From assembly GCA_050485905.1 (NCBI GenBank), contig JBJHCH010000009.1, forward strand, positions 1 to 50,054: a stretch of DNA of 50,054 bases, given 5' to 3'. Below are positions 15,828-24,315 of this stretch, piece after piece; position 1 is the first letter of the stretch, and every line of letters begins with the position of its first letter. The notes beneath the pieces are model-generated. The model was not told the DNA's origin. It made no database searches and saw only the letters and a list, made by a program, of their open reading frames with translations. Made by a program: the position numbers and the translations under genes. This DNA is from JAWLCA01 sp050485905 (lineage in GTDB: Bacteria > Pseudomonadota > Alphaproteobacteria > Rhodobacterales > Rhodobacteraceae).

Positions 15828-16174
15828 CGCGTATCGCTGCCCTCCGCCGGCGTCTGGCGCTTACAATCTGCCCGGAACTCGGGCGGGATGCATTCCGCCA
15901 GCCGGATCATGCATCGGAACTGGACCTGCTCGACCTGCTGGGTCGGCTTCCAATCTGGCGGAACGGCCGCCGCCCCGCGTGGTGGGGCGATATCGAGGTT
16001 CGTGCTTTCCTCACAAGCCGGCATCGGCAGATGTCAGTTCTTGAAGCCGAACGAGAAGGTGTGATGCGCTTCGGGTCGCGCTGCCCGCGCAAGAGCGCGA
16101 TTGGCGTCTACTGGCAGCGCCTGGACCAGGTGGACTGGCGAGAGCTGCGCACCGGTAGTGGTGCTGTGCAATGA
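15824..16174 (+). CDS. early phage protein of unknown function
   Basis: A 116-residue, Arg-rich and Trp-containing protein starting in an ATGA overlap with the preceding gene and ending in another with the next. It opens with MTRIAALRRRLAL and contains LPIWRNGRRPAWWGDIEVRAFL. No family is recognised. It is sandwiched between the two paralogous small genes. The overlap pattern at both ends supports it as real. Confidence 0.65.
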   Translation: MTRIAALRRRLALTICPELGRDAFRQPDHASELDLLDLLGRLPIWRNGRRPAWWGDIEVRAFLTSRHRQMSVLEAEREGVMRFGSRCPRKSAIGVYWQRLDQVDWRELRTGSGAVQ

Positions 16175-16431
16175 CCCGCGCGGCATCCCACACCACCCGG
16201 CATCTACTTGCCCTGGCCGAGGCGCTGGGCCGCTACAAGCGCGTGACGCCTGACGCGATCTGCGCCCGCGCTCTGGGCAAGGGGCATTTCTTTCACCGCC
16301 TGGCGATAGGAGGCGACTGCCGGACAGCAACGGCTGAGCGGCTGCTGGGATGGTTCGACGATCAATGGCCCAGCGACCTCGAATGGCCGCGTGACATCCC
16401 GCGCCCGAGCAAGAGCCGGAGGGTCGCCTGA
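16171..16431 (+). CDS. small early DNA-binding-like protein, copy 2
   Basis: An 86-residue paralogue of the first early gene. The C-terminal half aligns closely (FHRLAIGGDCRTATAERLLGWFDDQWPSDLE) and the last 15 residues are identical. The N-terminal half is diverged and could have a different DNA or partner specificity. The start lies in an ATGA overlap; the stop overlaps the next start (TGATG). Duplication with divergence in an immediate-early operon suggests two regulators from one ancestor. Confidence 0.7.
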   Translation: MTRAASHTTRHLLALAEALGRYKRVTPDAICARALGKGHFFHRLAIGGDCRTATAERLLGWFDDQWPSDLEWPRDIPRPSKSRRVA

Positions 16432-16787
16432 TGCCGGCCCCGATCCCCTGCATGGGCCATGCCAGCATCACCGATGCGGTGATGGCCCTGATCGCCGAGG
16501 GCCTTGCCCCCGGTGAAATCCTGCGCCGCGTCAATGTCGCCCTTGGTCGCGACCCGGACGACAGGCGGGCCGTCAGCCTGGTCTATGCCGTGTGTTCGAC
16601 GGGCGGCCAGCGCCGCCGGGTCCTGTCGTCGGTGAGCTTTGCGCTGGAGCGGGATGACATGCGGGTCCTGGTGGGCGCGGCGCGGCGACGCGGCTGTTAC
16701 GCCCGGCACCTGGCGCGGCGGCTGATCGAGATCGCCGTGCGCGACGGCATGATCGACGCGATCCTCGACGATGGGGGCGCCGCATGA
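16431..16787 (+). CDS. early phage protein of unknown function
   Basis: A 118-residue, mostly helical protein. The first part (ASITDAVMALIAEGLAPGEILRRVNVAL) looks like a helix-turn-helix-type bundle; a second helical part ends in MIDAILDDGG. No membrane segment or cysteine pattern is present. It overlaps both neighbours (TGATG and ATGA). Family not recognised. Confidence 0.65.
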   Translation: MPAPIPCMGHASITDAVMALIAEGLAPGEILRRVNVALGRDPDDRRAVSLVYAVCSTGGQRRRVLSSVSFALERDDMRVLVGAARRRGCYARHLARRLIEIAVRDGMIDAILDDGGAA

Positions 16788-16906
16788 ACCGCCTGCGCCG
16801 CCTTTCCCGCCGCCTGAACGACAGCCTGATCGGCGATGCCGTCGGCGCCGTCTGCCTGATGGCGACCTGCTACCTTCTGATCGTTGCCGTCGGGGTGCTG
16901 CAATGA
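16784..16906 (+). CDS. 40-residue single-pass membrane protein
   Basis: A very short gene: the product begins MNRLRRLSRRLNDS, basic, followed by a hydrophobic segment (about residues 20-39, AVGAVCLMATCYLLIVAVGV) that runs to the C-terminus. It is embedded in the operon by ATGA overlaps on both sides, the best evidence that it is translated. The function is unknown. Confidence 0.65.
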   Translation: MNRLRRLSRRLNDSLIGDAVGAVCLMATCYLLIVAVGVLQ

Positions 16907-17148
16907 GCACGGAGCGGACAACCGCCGCTGTCTGGCGCGGCATCTGCGACCAGCTGCGCGTGGCGGAAGCCGCGCATCCGGTCATGACGGGCCGCGAGCC
17001 TGCGCACCCGGCCGACCAGGTCGATGCGACGCGGCGCTATGTCGTGGCGGTGGACCTGATCTTTGCCGACCTGCTGGAGCTGCGGCGCCGCGGCGCGCTG
17101 CAAGCCCTGCGCGGAGAGGCCAGCGGTTCGGGGGGCGGACTTGGCTGA
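16903..17148 (+). CDS. early phage protein of unknown function
   Basis: An 81-residue protein starting at the ATGA overlap with the 40-residue membrane gene. It is helical and polar, with AVWRGICDQLRVAEAAHP and YVVAVDLIFADLLELRRRGALQAL, and a Gly-rich end. The frame is open further upstream, but the overlap start is much more likely. Family not recognised. Confidence 0.6.
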   Translation: MSTERTTAAVWRGICDQLRVAEAAHPVMTGREPAHPADQVDATRRYVVAVDLIFADLLELRRRGALQALRGEASGSGGGLG

Positions 17149-17398
17149 CGAGTTGCGCATCTGCCCGATGGGGAAGGACCGCTATGCCGTGTTCGACGGC
17201 GGCAAGCGCATCTCGGGCGTTCTGTCACGGCAGGGCGCGCTGAGCGTCCTGGACAGCGTGCTGAGCGCGCGGCGCGGCCAGGACCGCCCCTGCCTGCGCT
17301 GTGGCACGGTGTTTTCAAGCCAGGGGCCGCACAACCGGATGTGCGACGGCTGCCGCACCATCGCCGCGCGCCTGGGGCGCGAGTTCGAGGGGCGCTGA
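17141..17398 (+). CDS. small zinc-finger phage protein
   Basis: An 85-residue protein with a treble-clef/zinc-ribbon-like end: CLRCGTVFSSQGPHNRMCDGC (C-x2-C, then C-x2-C). The first half (RYAVFDGGKRISGVLSRQGALSVLD) is compact and beta-like. The TTG start at 17141 overlaps the previous stop and follows GGGGGCGG; an ATG at 17168 is the alternative. Such fingers are common in small phage transcription regulators; the target is unknown. Confidence 0.65.
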   Translation: MADELRICPMGKDRYAVFDGGKRISGVLSRQGALSVLDSVLSARRGQDRPCLRCGTVFSSQGPHNRMCDGCRTIAARLGREFEGR

Positions 17399-17399
17399 G

Positions 17400-17633
17400 A
17401 TGCATGCGGCGCGGATATCGGCATCGCCCCGGCTGCAGCGGGTGCTGCGCGTGCTGGAGGACGGCAAGCCGCATACCACGCGCGATATCGTGCGCCGCGC
17501 CCGCGTGATGGCGGTGAACGCCTGCGTGGCCGAACTGCGGTTTCACGGGGCCGAGATCCACTGTGACCAGCGCCGCATCAACGGCGCGGTGCGCTTCTAC
17601 TACACGATGACGAAGGGGCCGAGATCACAATGA
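17400..17633 (+). CDS. small winged-helix protein
   Basis: A 77-residue protein of winged-helix type: SPRLQRVLRVLEDGKPHTTRDIVRRARVMAVNACVAELR shows the helix-turn-helix, followed by a beta wing with INGAVRFYYTM. The ATG is 1 bp after the preceding stop, and the end overlaps the ParB-like gene by 4 bp. Probably a DNA-binding accessory or regulatory protein of the early operon. Confidence 0.65.
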   Translation: MHAARISASPRLQRVLRVLEDGKPHTTRDIVRRARVMAVNACVAELRFHGAEIHCDQRRINGAVRFYYTMTKGPRSQ

Positions 17634-18556
17634 GAGAAGCGAAACTTCTGTCCAGCGGCCCCATCGCGCTGGCCGAGATCAAGACCCCGAGCCGATTGAG
17701 GCCCGTGACCGAGGCGGGCGTCGCCTCATTGGTCGCCTCGATCACCGAGCTGGGCGTGATGAAGGATCCGATCCAGCTGCGCCGTGTGAAGCATAGGGGG
17801 GGCGCGCTCGAATTGATCGCCGGAGCGCATCGGCTGGAAGCGGCGCGGCACCTGAGTTGGGCCGAGATACCGGCGCAGGTCTGGGACTGCACCGACGATT
17901 GGGCCCGGCTGATGGAGATCGACGACAACCTGGCTGGGGCAGAGATGTGCGCGCTGGACACGGCGATCTTCCTTGCCGAACGCAAGCGGGTTTACGAGAA
18001 GCTGCACCCCGAGACGAAGGCCACTGCGTTCAAGGGCAATCGCCACACGGGCAGTCTAGCCGCGGACATGATGTCCGTCGCTAGCTTTGCCACCGCGACA
18101 GCCGAGAAATTCGGCCTTACCGATCGCCATGTCCGGCGGATGATCAGCGCCGGCGAGAAGCTCGACCCGCGCGATGTCGGGCTGCTGCGCGCAGCGCCCC
18201 GCCCGGTCACGCTTGCCGATCTGCAGGCTCTCTCAAAGGTTCAGGGCGCGGCGGAACGCTATCATGTTGTCGAAGCGCTGGCCGAGGGGCGAGTGAAGAA
18301 CGCCGCCACCGCCCGGCGCGAGTTTGCAGCCCGCGAGCGGGGAGAGACAACAGCCAAGAGAGACCCGGTTGAGGCGCAGTTCAACGACCTGTTGAAGGCA
18401 TGGGGGCGGGCCAAATCAACCGTCGCGCGCCGCCGGTTCGTGCGCGAGGTCTATTCCGAGCTGACGCCGCTGGTCATGGACGAGAGCAGCGTTGTGGGCG
18501 ACAAGGTCGTCCTGTTCGAGCCCCCGCGCGAGAAGAAGGCCGGGGGCAAGGGATGA
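17630..18556 (+). CDS. ParB-like N-terminal domain protein
   Basis: A 308-residue protein. Residues about 10-105 form a ParB/Spo0J N-terminal domain: the box II-like motif GAHRLEAA is at 65-72. A helical region with a helix-turn-helix (FGLTDRHVRRMISAG, about 160-174) follows. It lies immediately before the transposase and overlaps it by 4 bp, an arrangement known from Mu-like phages of Rhodobacter. It has no ParA partner, so plasmid-like partition is unlikely; an auxiliary DNA-binding role in transposition or regulation is inferred. Confidence 0.82.
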   Translation: MREAKLLSSGPIALAEIKTPSRLRPVTEAGVASLVASITELGVMKDPIQLRRVKHRGGALELIAGAHRLEAARHLSWAEIPAQVWDCTDDWARLMEIDDNLAGAEMCALDTAIFLAERKRVYEKLHPETKATAFKGNRHTGSLAADMMSVASFATATAEKFGLTDRHVRRMISAGEKLDPRDVGLLRAAPRPVTLADLQALSKVQGAAERYHVVEALAEGRVKNAATARREFAARERGETTAKRDPVEAQFNDLLKAWGRAKSTVARRRFVREVYSELTPLVMDESSVVGDKVVLFEPPREKKAGGKG

Positions 18557-20691
18557 CCGGACCCGCGCCCACTCAGCAGTGGTGGACCGCGGACGAGATC
18601 GCGGCAGCCCGCCTGCCCGACCTTCCCGGCACGCGCCGCGGTGTGAACCTGCTGGCCGAGAAGCAGAACTGGCGCGGCAGCCCGGGTCTTGCCCGCCGCC
18701 GGCGGGGCAAAGGCGGGGGCTGGGAGTACTCCTGGCGCCTGTTTCCTTCAACAGCGCAACGCAGGCTGCTGGAGGCGGTCGTGGCGCCTGTGCAGCCCGT
18801 GCGGCCCGACCGCGACGAGGCCTGGACCTGGTACGAGGCATTGCCCGCCGATGTCCGTGCCCGGGCCGAGGCGCGCCTGCTGGCGATCCAGCAGGTCGAG
18901 GCGCTGGAGCCTGCGATCGGCAAGTTCCTCGCCGTCGAGCAGGTCGCGCGGTTGCAGGGTGTCGGGGCCCGTACGGTCTGGTCGTGGTTCGAGCTGATCG
19001 AGGGCGTACGCACCGATGACCGCCTGCCCTACCTGGCACCGCGGCATCGGGCCAGGGCGACGACGTGCCGCGCCGGCAGCCGCATCAAGGACTGCGACCC
19101 GGAGTTCTTCGACCTGATCAAGTCGGACTATCTGCGGCTGGAGGCTCCGAGCTTTTCGGACTGCTACCGGCGGTCGTGCCGGATCGCCAAGGCGAAGGGG
19201 CTGGAGGTTCTGCCCGAGCGGACGATGCGGCGCCGGCTGGACCGGGCGGTGTCACGTGCCACGCAGGTACTTGCGCGCCGCGGAATCGACGCGGTGAAGC
19301 GGCTGTACCCCACACAGGTGCGCGACAAGACAGCCCTGGTGGCAATGGAGGCGGTCAACGCCGATTTCCACAAGTTCGACGTCTTCGTGCGCTGGCCCGC
19401 GGCCAGGGGCGAGGCGCCGCAGATCATCCGGCCGCAGATGGTCGCGTTCCAGGACATCCATTCGGGGCGCATCCTGTCGTGGCGGATCGACGTGAGCGCC
19501 AACAGCACGGCCGTCCTGCTGGCCGCAGGCGACATGATCGCCGACTGGGGCATCCCCGGCCACGTGGTTCTGGACAATGGCCGCGAATTCGCAGCCAAGG
19601 CGATCACCGGCGGTACCTCGACCCGGTACCGGTTCAAGGTGAAGGATGACGATATCCCGGGCCTGTTCACGGCGCTGGGGTGCGAGATCCACTGGGCACA
19701 GCCCTACAGCGGCCAGTCGAAGCCGATCGAGCGCGCGTTCCGCGACATGTGCGGGTCGATCGCCAAGGACCCGCGCTTTGCCGGGGCCTGGACCGGGAAC
19801 CGCCCGGACGCCAAGCCCGAGAACTACGGGTCGAAGGCGATCGACCTGGAGAAGTTCCTGGCAGTCGTGGCCGAGGGGATCGAGGAGCACAACACCCGCC
19901 AGGCCCGACGGTCGGAGGTGGCCTGGGGCCGGTCCTTCGCCGAGGTGTTCGACGAAAGCTACGCCACCCAGCCGATCCGAAAGGCGACCGAGGCACAGCG
20001 CCGGCTGTGGCTGCTGGGCGCCGAGGGACTGCGCGCCGACAGCGTGAACGGGCGCATCCGGTTCCAGGGCAACGAGTTCTGGGCCGACTGGATGCAGGAG
20101 ATCGCCGGCGACCGGGTCGTAATCCGGTTCGACCCGGCCGAGTTCTGGTCGGGCCTGCATGTCTATGCCGCCGACGGCGCCTACCTGGGCCACGCGCCAT
20201 GCCTGGTGAAGGCCGGGTTCTTCGACATGGACGAAGCGCGCGCGCATTCCCGCAATCGCGCCGCCTGGCTGACGGCCGAGCGCAAGGCGCTGGAGGCGCA
20301 CCGCCGGTACCGCGCATCGGACATCGGCGAGGCGCTCGACGCGATCGCGCCCTCCGATCCGGTGAAGCCCGATGCCAAGGTGGTGCGCGCCGAATTCGGC
20401 AAGCCCGTCGCCCCGGCGCGCACAACGGCGTCAGGCGCCGGCAGCGACGCGATCGCCGAGGCGCAGGCCGGGATCGTCGCCGACCTGGCGAGCCGGCGGA
20501 CCGAGACGGCCCCGGCCGAGGAGACCCCGCGCGAGCGGTTCCGGCGCGCGCTGGAGATCGAGCGGCGAGCTGAACGGGGCGCCCCGGTGACGACCGAGCA
20601 GCAGCGCTGGGTGAGCGTCTACCAGTCGACACCCGAATACCGGGCCGAACGCATGCTCTGGGAGGAGAGGGGCGACGCGATCTTCGGGTGA
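18553..20691 (+). CDS. MuA-type DDE transposase
   Basis: A 712-residue transposase that cuts and joins the phage ends for integration and replicative transposition. The N-terminus (WWTADEIAAARLPDLPGTRRGV) matches the Mu A end-binding domain. The catalytic core contains VNADFHKFDVFVRW, VVLDNGREF and SKPIERAF, giving Asp271, Asp341 and Glu393, nearly the same numbering as Mu A D269, D336, E392. The shared GGTSTRYRFKVKDDD also matches Mu A. The charged C-terminal part (about 600-712) should contact the MuB ATPase. The start is in the ATGA overlap with the ParB-like gene. All catalytic residues are present, so the element may still be active. Confidence 0.96.
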   Translation: MTGPAPTQQWWTADEIAAARLPDLPGTRRGVNLLAEKQNWRGSPGLARRRRGKGGGWEYSWRLFPSTAQRRLLEAVVAPVQPVRPDRDEAWTWYEALPADVRARAEARLLAIQQVEALEPAIGKFLAVEQVARLQGVGARTVWSWFELIEGVRTDDRLPYLAPRHRARATTCRAGSRIKDCDPEFFDLIKSDYLRLEAPSFSDCYRRSCRIAKAKGLEVLPERTMRRRLDRAVSRATQVLARRGIDAVKRLYPTQVRDKTALVAMEAVNADFHKFDVFVRWPAARGEAPQIIRPQMVAFQDIHSGRILSWRIDVSANSTAVLLAAGDMIADWGIPGHVVLDNGREFAAKAITGGTSTRYRFKVKDDDIPGLFTALGCEIHWAQPYSGQSKPIERAFRDMCGSIAKDPRFAGAWTGNRPDAKPENYGSKAIDLEKFLAVVAEGIEEHNTRQARRSEVAWGRSFAEVFDESYATQPIRKATEAQRRLWLLGAEGLRADSVNGRIRFQGNEFWADWMQEIAGDRVVIRFDPAEFWSGLHVYAADGAYLGHAPCLVKAGFFDMDEARAHSRNRAAWLTAERKALEAHRRYRASDIGEALDAIAPSDPVKPDAKVVRAEFGKPVAPARTTASGAGSDAIAEAQAGIVADLASRRTETAPAEETPRERFRRALEIERRAERGAPVTTEQQRWVSVYQSTPEYRAERMLWEERGDAIFG

Positions 20692-20749
20692 GGAACCGCC
20701 GGGGGCGGGCAAGGCCCACCGGCGGAAGAGCTTGAGCTGAGAGGACAGG

Positions 20750-21553
20750 ATGCACGACGAAACCAGACTTTACAACAGCGTAGCGCCGCTTCGGAACGTG
20801 GCGGCCCTGCTGACGCTGATCGACCGGGTGGAGACGCGCGCGCACGGGTTGCCGGGCATGGCCACGTTCTACGGGCCCTCGGGCTACGGCAAGACCACCG
20901 CCGCGGTCTATGCAACCAACCGGTTCCGCGCCTGCCACATCCAGATCCAGGCCCTGTGGCGCGCCAAGCAGCTGTTGCAGGAGATCGTGATCGAGCTGGG
21001 GCACCGCCCGGCCCGCACCGCGGCCGAGATGTTCAACCAGGCGGCCGAGGAGCTGGCACGCAGCGCGCGCCCCCTGATCCTGGACGAGGCCGACCACCTG
21101 GCGCACGACAGGATGATCGAGGTGGTGCGTGGGCTCTACGAGGCATCCGGCGTGCCGGTGATCCTGATCGGCGAGGAGCTGCTGCCGACGAAGCTGCAGC
21201 GCTGGGAACGGGTCCACGGCCGGATGCTCGACTGGGTCGCGGCCGAGCCCGCGAGCAGCGACGACGTCGGCCACCTGGCGCCGATCTATGCGCCGGGCAT
21301 CGAGATCGCCGCCGACCTGCGCCAGCACCTGCTGGCCGCATCGCGCAAGTCGATCCGTCGCGTGTCGATCAACCTGGCACTGGTCAACGAGTTCGCGCGC
21401 GTGCGTGGCCTGTCGGCCGTGACGCTGGCGGACTGGGGCAAGGGCAGTTTCTTCACCGGCGAGGCCCCTGCCCCGCGCCGCGACGACTTTGCCGAGACCC
21501 GCCGTGCACAGGTCGATGCGAAGCGCGCGGGCCAGCTGCGGAGGACCGCGTGA
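20750..21553 (+). CDS. MuB-type transposition ATPase
   Basis: A 267-residue AAA+ ATPase of the MuB/TniB kind that captures target DNA, activates the transposase and gives target immunity. Walker A is GPSGYGKT (42-49), Walker B LILDEAD (109-115). Compared with Mu B (about 312 residues) it lacks the N-terminal helix-turn-helix region, like D3112/B3-type homologues. It starts 58 bp after the transposase; GAGAGGACAGG supplies the ribosome binding site. Confidence 0.92.
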   Translation: MHDETRLYNSVAPLRNVAALLTLIDRVETRAHGLPGMATFYGPSGYGKTTAAVYATNRFRACHIQIQALWRAKQLLQEIVIELGHRPARTAAEMFNQAAEELARSARPLILDEADHLAHDRMIEVVRGLYEASGVPVILIGEELLPTKLQRWERVHGRMLDWVAAEPASSDDVGHLAPIYAPGIEIAADLRQHLLAASRKSIRRVSINLALVNEFARVRGLSAVTLADWGKGSFFTGEAPAPRRDDFAETRRAQVDAKRAGQLRRTA

Positions 21554-22101
21554 TGCGCACGACGAGCGATGCCCGCCAGGCGCTGGACGATGCCGCATGG
21601 GCCGCGGCGCGGCGGATGGAGCGGTTCGGCTATGCCGAGATTTCCCACAGGATGCAGATCGGTATGAAGCGGGCGTCGGGCATCGTCCGGCGCTGGGAGA
21701 GCGAGGGCCGGGTCCGCGTCGTGCAGCAGGGCCCCGGGCTGCGCCGCCTGTTCGCGCCGGATGCCGACTGGCAGCCGCCCGCGCCCCGGATGCGCGGATC
21801 GGTGCCCGAGAACCTGTGGACGTCGATGCGGGGCCTGAAGAGCTTCACGCCGACCGACCTTGCCGCGCATTCGACGACGATCGCCGTCAAGGTCAGCACG
21901 GCCGCAGCGCAGGCCTATTGCCAGGCGCTGCTGCGCGCGGGCTACCTGCGGGTCGAGCGGAAGGCCGTGCCCGGCCGGCGCGAGGCGATCTATCGCCTGG
22001 TGAAATCCACCGGCCCGAAGCCCCCGCGCGAGCGCCGGGTACGGGCAGTGATCGACGACAACCTGGGCGAGATCGTCCACATCGCCGGGGCGGGCCGATG
22101 A
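21553..22101 (+). CDS. early phage protein with two helix-turn-helix-like parts
   Basis: A 182-residue protein. RFGYAEISHRMQIGMKRASGIVRRWESEGRV (about 23-53) is a clear helix-turn-helix with a wing. A second similar region (FTPTDLAAHSTTIAVKVSTAAAQAYCQALLRAGYLRV, about 98-134) suggests a tandem winged-helix protein. It starts in a TGATG overlap with the MuB gene. Possible roles are replication accessory factor or regulator. Confidence 0.65.
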   Translation: MRTTSDARQALDDAAWAAARRMERFGYAEISHRMQIGMKRASGIVRRWESEGRVRVVQQGPGLRRLFAPDADWQPPAPRMRGSVPENLWTSMRGLKSFTPTDLAAHSTTIAVKVSTAAAQAYCQALLRAGYLRVERKAVPGRREAIYRLVKSTGPKPPRERRVRAVIDDNLGEIVHIAGAGR

Positions 22102-22481
22102 ACGGGCCTGCGAGCGGTGCGCTGTCGATCGCGCGTGCGGCCTGGGGCGAGGCGCTGCCCGACTGGGTCGAGGCGATGGCCATCGAGTGCGAGGCCACGA
22201 GCCAGAACCGGGTGGCGGCGCGCATGGGCCGGTCGGCCGCGATGGTCAGCCAGGTCCTGCGCCGGAAGTACCCGGCCGATCTGGCCGCCGTCGAGGAGGT
22301 GTTTCGCGGGGTGTTCCAGGAGGCGCGGGTGCAGTGCCCCGCCCTTGGCGCCCTGCCGTCGAACGAATGCCAGGACTGGCGCCGAAAGTCCCGCAGCTTC
22401 GCGCCCGGTAACCCGCTGCGTCTGCGCATGTTCCGCGCCTGCGCACATTGTCCACGCAACCGACGGGAGGACCCGGCATGA
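22098..22481 (+). CDS. early phage helix-turn-helix protein
   Basis: A 127-residue protein. ECEATSQNRVAARMGRSAAMVSQVLRRKY (about 31-58) is a helix-turn-helix of the XRE-like type. A later cysteine set (QCPALG, NECQDW, RACAHCPRN) could bind a metal. It is overlapped at both ends by neighbouring genes (ATGA). It resembles transcriptional regulators seen after mub in Rhodobacter Mu-like phages, but this assignment is from memory of context only. Confidence 0.65.
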   Translation: MNGPASGALSIARAAWGEALPDWVEAMAIECEATSQNRVAARMGRSAAMVSQVLRRKYPADLAAVEEVFRGVFQEARVQCPALGALPSNECQDWRRKSRSFAPGNPLRLRMFRACAHCPRNRREDPA

Positions 22482-22702
22482 AACCCGCCTTCGACCCCAC
22501 CGGATTTGCCGACCGGCTGCGCCGCGCGATCGAGCGGCGCGGCACGATCGCCGCGGCCGCACGGGCCTGCGACATGCCGAAGCCCACGCTTGAAGGCTAC
22601 CTGTACCGCGTCAACCTGCCCACGGCCCGCGCGCTGGCGCAGCTGGCACTGGGGCTGCAAGTGTCGGTCGACTGGCTGCTGTTCGGGGAGCCGATGCCAT
22701 GA
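22478..22702 (+). CDS. small Cro/CI-like DNA-binding protein
   Basis: A 74-residue single-domain helix-turn-helix protein: FADRLRRAIERRGTIAAAARACDMPKPTLEGYLYRVNLPTARALAQLALGL is a typical XRE domain, closed by VSVDWLLFG as in many Cro/CI proteins. The start at 22478 is in an ATGA overlap; an ATG 30 bp upstream is possible. It may turn down early or repressor transcription. Confidence 0.7.
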   Translation: MKPAFDPTGFADRLRRAIERRGTIAAAARACDMPKPTLEGYLYRVNLPTARALAQLALGLQVSVDWLLFGEPMP

Positions 22703-22974
22703 CTACATTGCGCGAGCGCATGGACGCAACCGACTGGTCAGAGGAAGGCGTGGCCCTGTTCGGCAAGCTGCTGCGGCTGACCGAGGCGGACGACGAGTCG
22801 GAACTGATCATCATGGCGCTGGCGGCGCGGCTGATCGTCACCCGCTGCGAGACGCCGCCCGACCTGGTCGAGCAGGTGGGCGAGTTCATGGAGCTGTGCC
22901 TGGAGACGCGGCGCGCGAGCCTGCGCCCGCCCGCGCCCGACCTGCGCGTCGTGGGGGGCCGGGATGCCGACTGA
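22699..22974 (+). CDS. early phage protein of unknown function
   Basis: A 91-residue acidic, helical protein (TEADDESELIIMALAARLIVTRC, then LVEQVGEFMELCLETRRASLR). No family is recognised. It overlaps the previous gene by 4 bp and the next by 11 bp. Confidence 0.6.
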   Translation: MTTLRERMDATDWSEEGVALFGKLLRLTEADDESELIIMALAARLIVTRCETPPDLVEQVGEFMELCLETRRASLRPPAPDLRVVGGRDAD

Positions 22975-23200
22975 TCGCTGGACCGCAACCGACATCCTGA
23001 CCCGCGCCGCGCTGGCCGCCGGCAAGATCGACCGGGCCGGCCCCCGTGGCGCCACCCTGGTCACCCTGGACGAGATCGAGGCGATGGCGACGGCGCTGGT
23101 GCTGCTGGGGCTGCCCGCGATCCCGCCCGGAACGCCCGCGCCCGAGATCGCGCGCCGCCTGAACCTGAAACCCACCACCCCTGACGGAGAGACAGAATGA
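22964..23200 (+). CDS. early phage protein of unknown function
   Basis: A 78-residue protein. The middle (VTLDEIEAMATALVLLGLPAIPPGTPAPEIARRLNL) is helical, with a proline-rich hinge. It overlaps both neighbours and belongs to the early operon by position. Not recognised. Confidence 0.6.
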   Translation: MPTDRWTATDILTRAALAAGKIDRAGPRGATLVTLDEIEAMATALVLLGLPAIPPGTPAPEIARRLNLKPTTPDGETE

Positions 23201-23841
23201 ATTCGCCCGCACCCATTCCCGACGGCCGCGTGACCATCGAAGGCCGGACCTACATGTCCGATGCCAAGGGCGCGCTTGTGCCCCTGGCGCTGATCAAGCC
23301 GCAGGACCTTCTGCAGGACGAGATGGTGCGCAAGGTGATGGGCTATGCCGTCGCCCTGTCCGACCAGGTGGCGCGGTTCAAGGAACACACGTTCGACGAC
23401 CTGTCGGCATTCGAGGCGCTTCTGGCGCAGGAATACGGCGTCAAGGTCGGCGGGGCCAAGGGCAACAAGACCTTCATGACCCATGACGGCATGATGAAGG
23501 TGCAGGTGCAGGTCGCCGATCACATCGACTTCGGCCCCGAGCTGCAGGTCGCCAAGCAGCTGGTCGACGAATGCCTGAACGAATGGGCGGCGGATGCGCG
23601 CGACGAGCTGCGCGCGATCGTCACGCGGGCCTTCAACACCGACAAGGCCGGGCAGATCAACCGGTCGGAGATCTTCATGCTGCTGCGGCTGGAGATCGAG
23701 GATGAGCGCTGGCAGCGGGCGATGGCCGCGATCCGCGATGCGATGCGCATCGTGGGGTCGAAGACCTATGTGCGCTGCTACATCCGCGATCACCATGACG
23801 CGCCCTGGCAGGCGGTCACCATCGATCTGGCCAAGGCTTGA
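23197..23841 (+). CDS. DUF3164 family protein
   Basis: A 214-residue protein of the DUF3164 family, which is widespread in Mu-like phages just before gemA. Characteristic are the opening GRTYMSDAKGALVPLALIKPQD and the stretch FMTHDGMMKVQVQVADHIDFGPELQVAKQLVDECL. Its biochemical role is unknown; its position between mub and gemA suggests a part in replication or regulation. Confidence 0.88.
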   Translation: MNSPAPIPDGRVTIEGRTYMSDAKGALVPLALIKPQDLLQDEMVRKVMGYAVALSDQVARFKEHTFDDLSAFEALLAQEYGVKVGGAKGNKTFMTHDGMMKVQVQVADHIDFGPELQVAKQLVDECLNEWAADARDELRAIVTRAFNTDKAGQINRSEIFMLLRLEIEDERWQRAMAAIRDAMRIVGSKTYVRCYIRDHHDAPWQAVTIDLAKA

Positions 23842-23850
23842 GGGCGCGCC

Positions 23851-24315
23851 ATGAGTTCGGTCAAGGCGATCTACGTGGGTCTGCGCGCGGTCGGCCTCGA
23901 GGACGAGGAGGACCGCCGCGACCTCTATGAACGCGTGACCGGCAAGCGCCGGCTGCGCGCGATGACCCCGGCCGACAAGTCGGCGGTGGTGGAGGAGCTG
24001 CGCCGGCTGGGGTTCCAGCCGAAGCGGGCACCGCGCCGGGGCCTGGTGCCGGCCGCGCCGCGGGCCGACCTGCGCTTTGCCCATGTGATGTGGCGCCTGC
24101 TGGGCGAGGCCGGGGCGGTCCGGAAGCCCGGCCGCGCGGGGCTCAATGCCTTTGTCCGATCTCGGTTCGAGGCCAAATGGGGCGCGGTGCCGGTCGATAT
24201 CGATAGCTTGCGCGACTGGACGCAGATCAACGACGTACTGGAAGCGCTGAAGCAGATGTGCCGCCGCCACGGCATCGACGTCGACAGGGGCAAGGACGGG
24301 GCCGGTCGTGACTGA
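23851..24315 (+). CDS. gemA: GemA-like regulatory protein (Mu gp16, DUF1018)
   Basis: A 154-residue protein of the gp16/GemA family. IYVGLRAVGLEDEEDRRDLYERVTGKRRLRAMTP and the later WTQINDVLEALKQMCRRHG match the family. In Mu, GemA modulates host gene expression and DNA topology; the details are uncertain. The MT-A70 gene begins 8 bp before its stop. Confidence 0.88.
   Translation: MSSVKAIYVGLRAVGLEDEEDRRDLYERVTGKRRLRAMTPADKSAVVEELRRLGFQPKRAPRRGLVPAAPRADLRFAHVMWRLLGEAGAVRKPGRAGLNAFVRSRFEAKWGAVPVDIDSLRDWTQINDVLEALKQMCRRHGIDVDRGKDGAGRD

Noticed and set aside
18553..20691. Tyrosine or serine integrase expected for a temperate phage
   Set aside because: None found; the DDE transposase with all three acidic residues fulfils integration, so absence is normal for this phage type.
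19667..21598. Long leftward open frame opposite the transposase and MuB genes
   Set aside because: Arg/Pro/Ala-rich shadow product typical of the antisense of GC-rich genes; the opposite strand encodes clear families.
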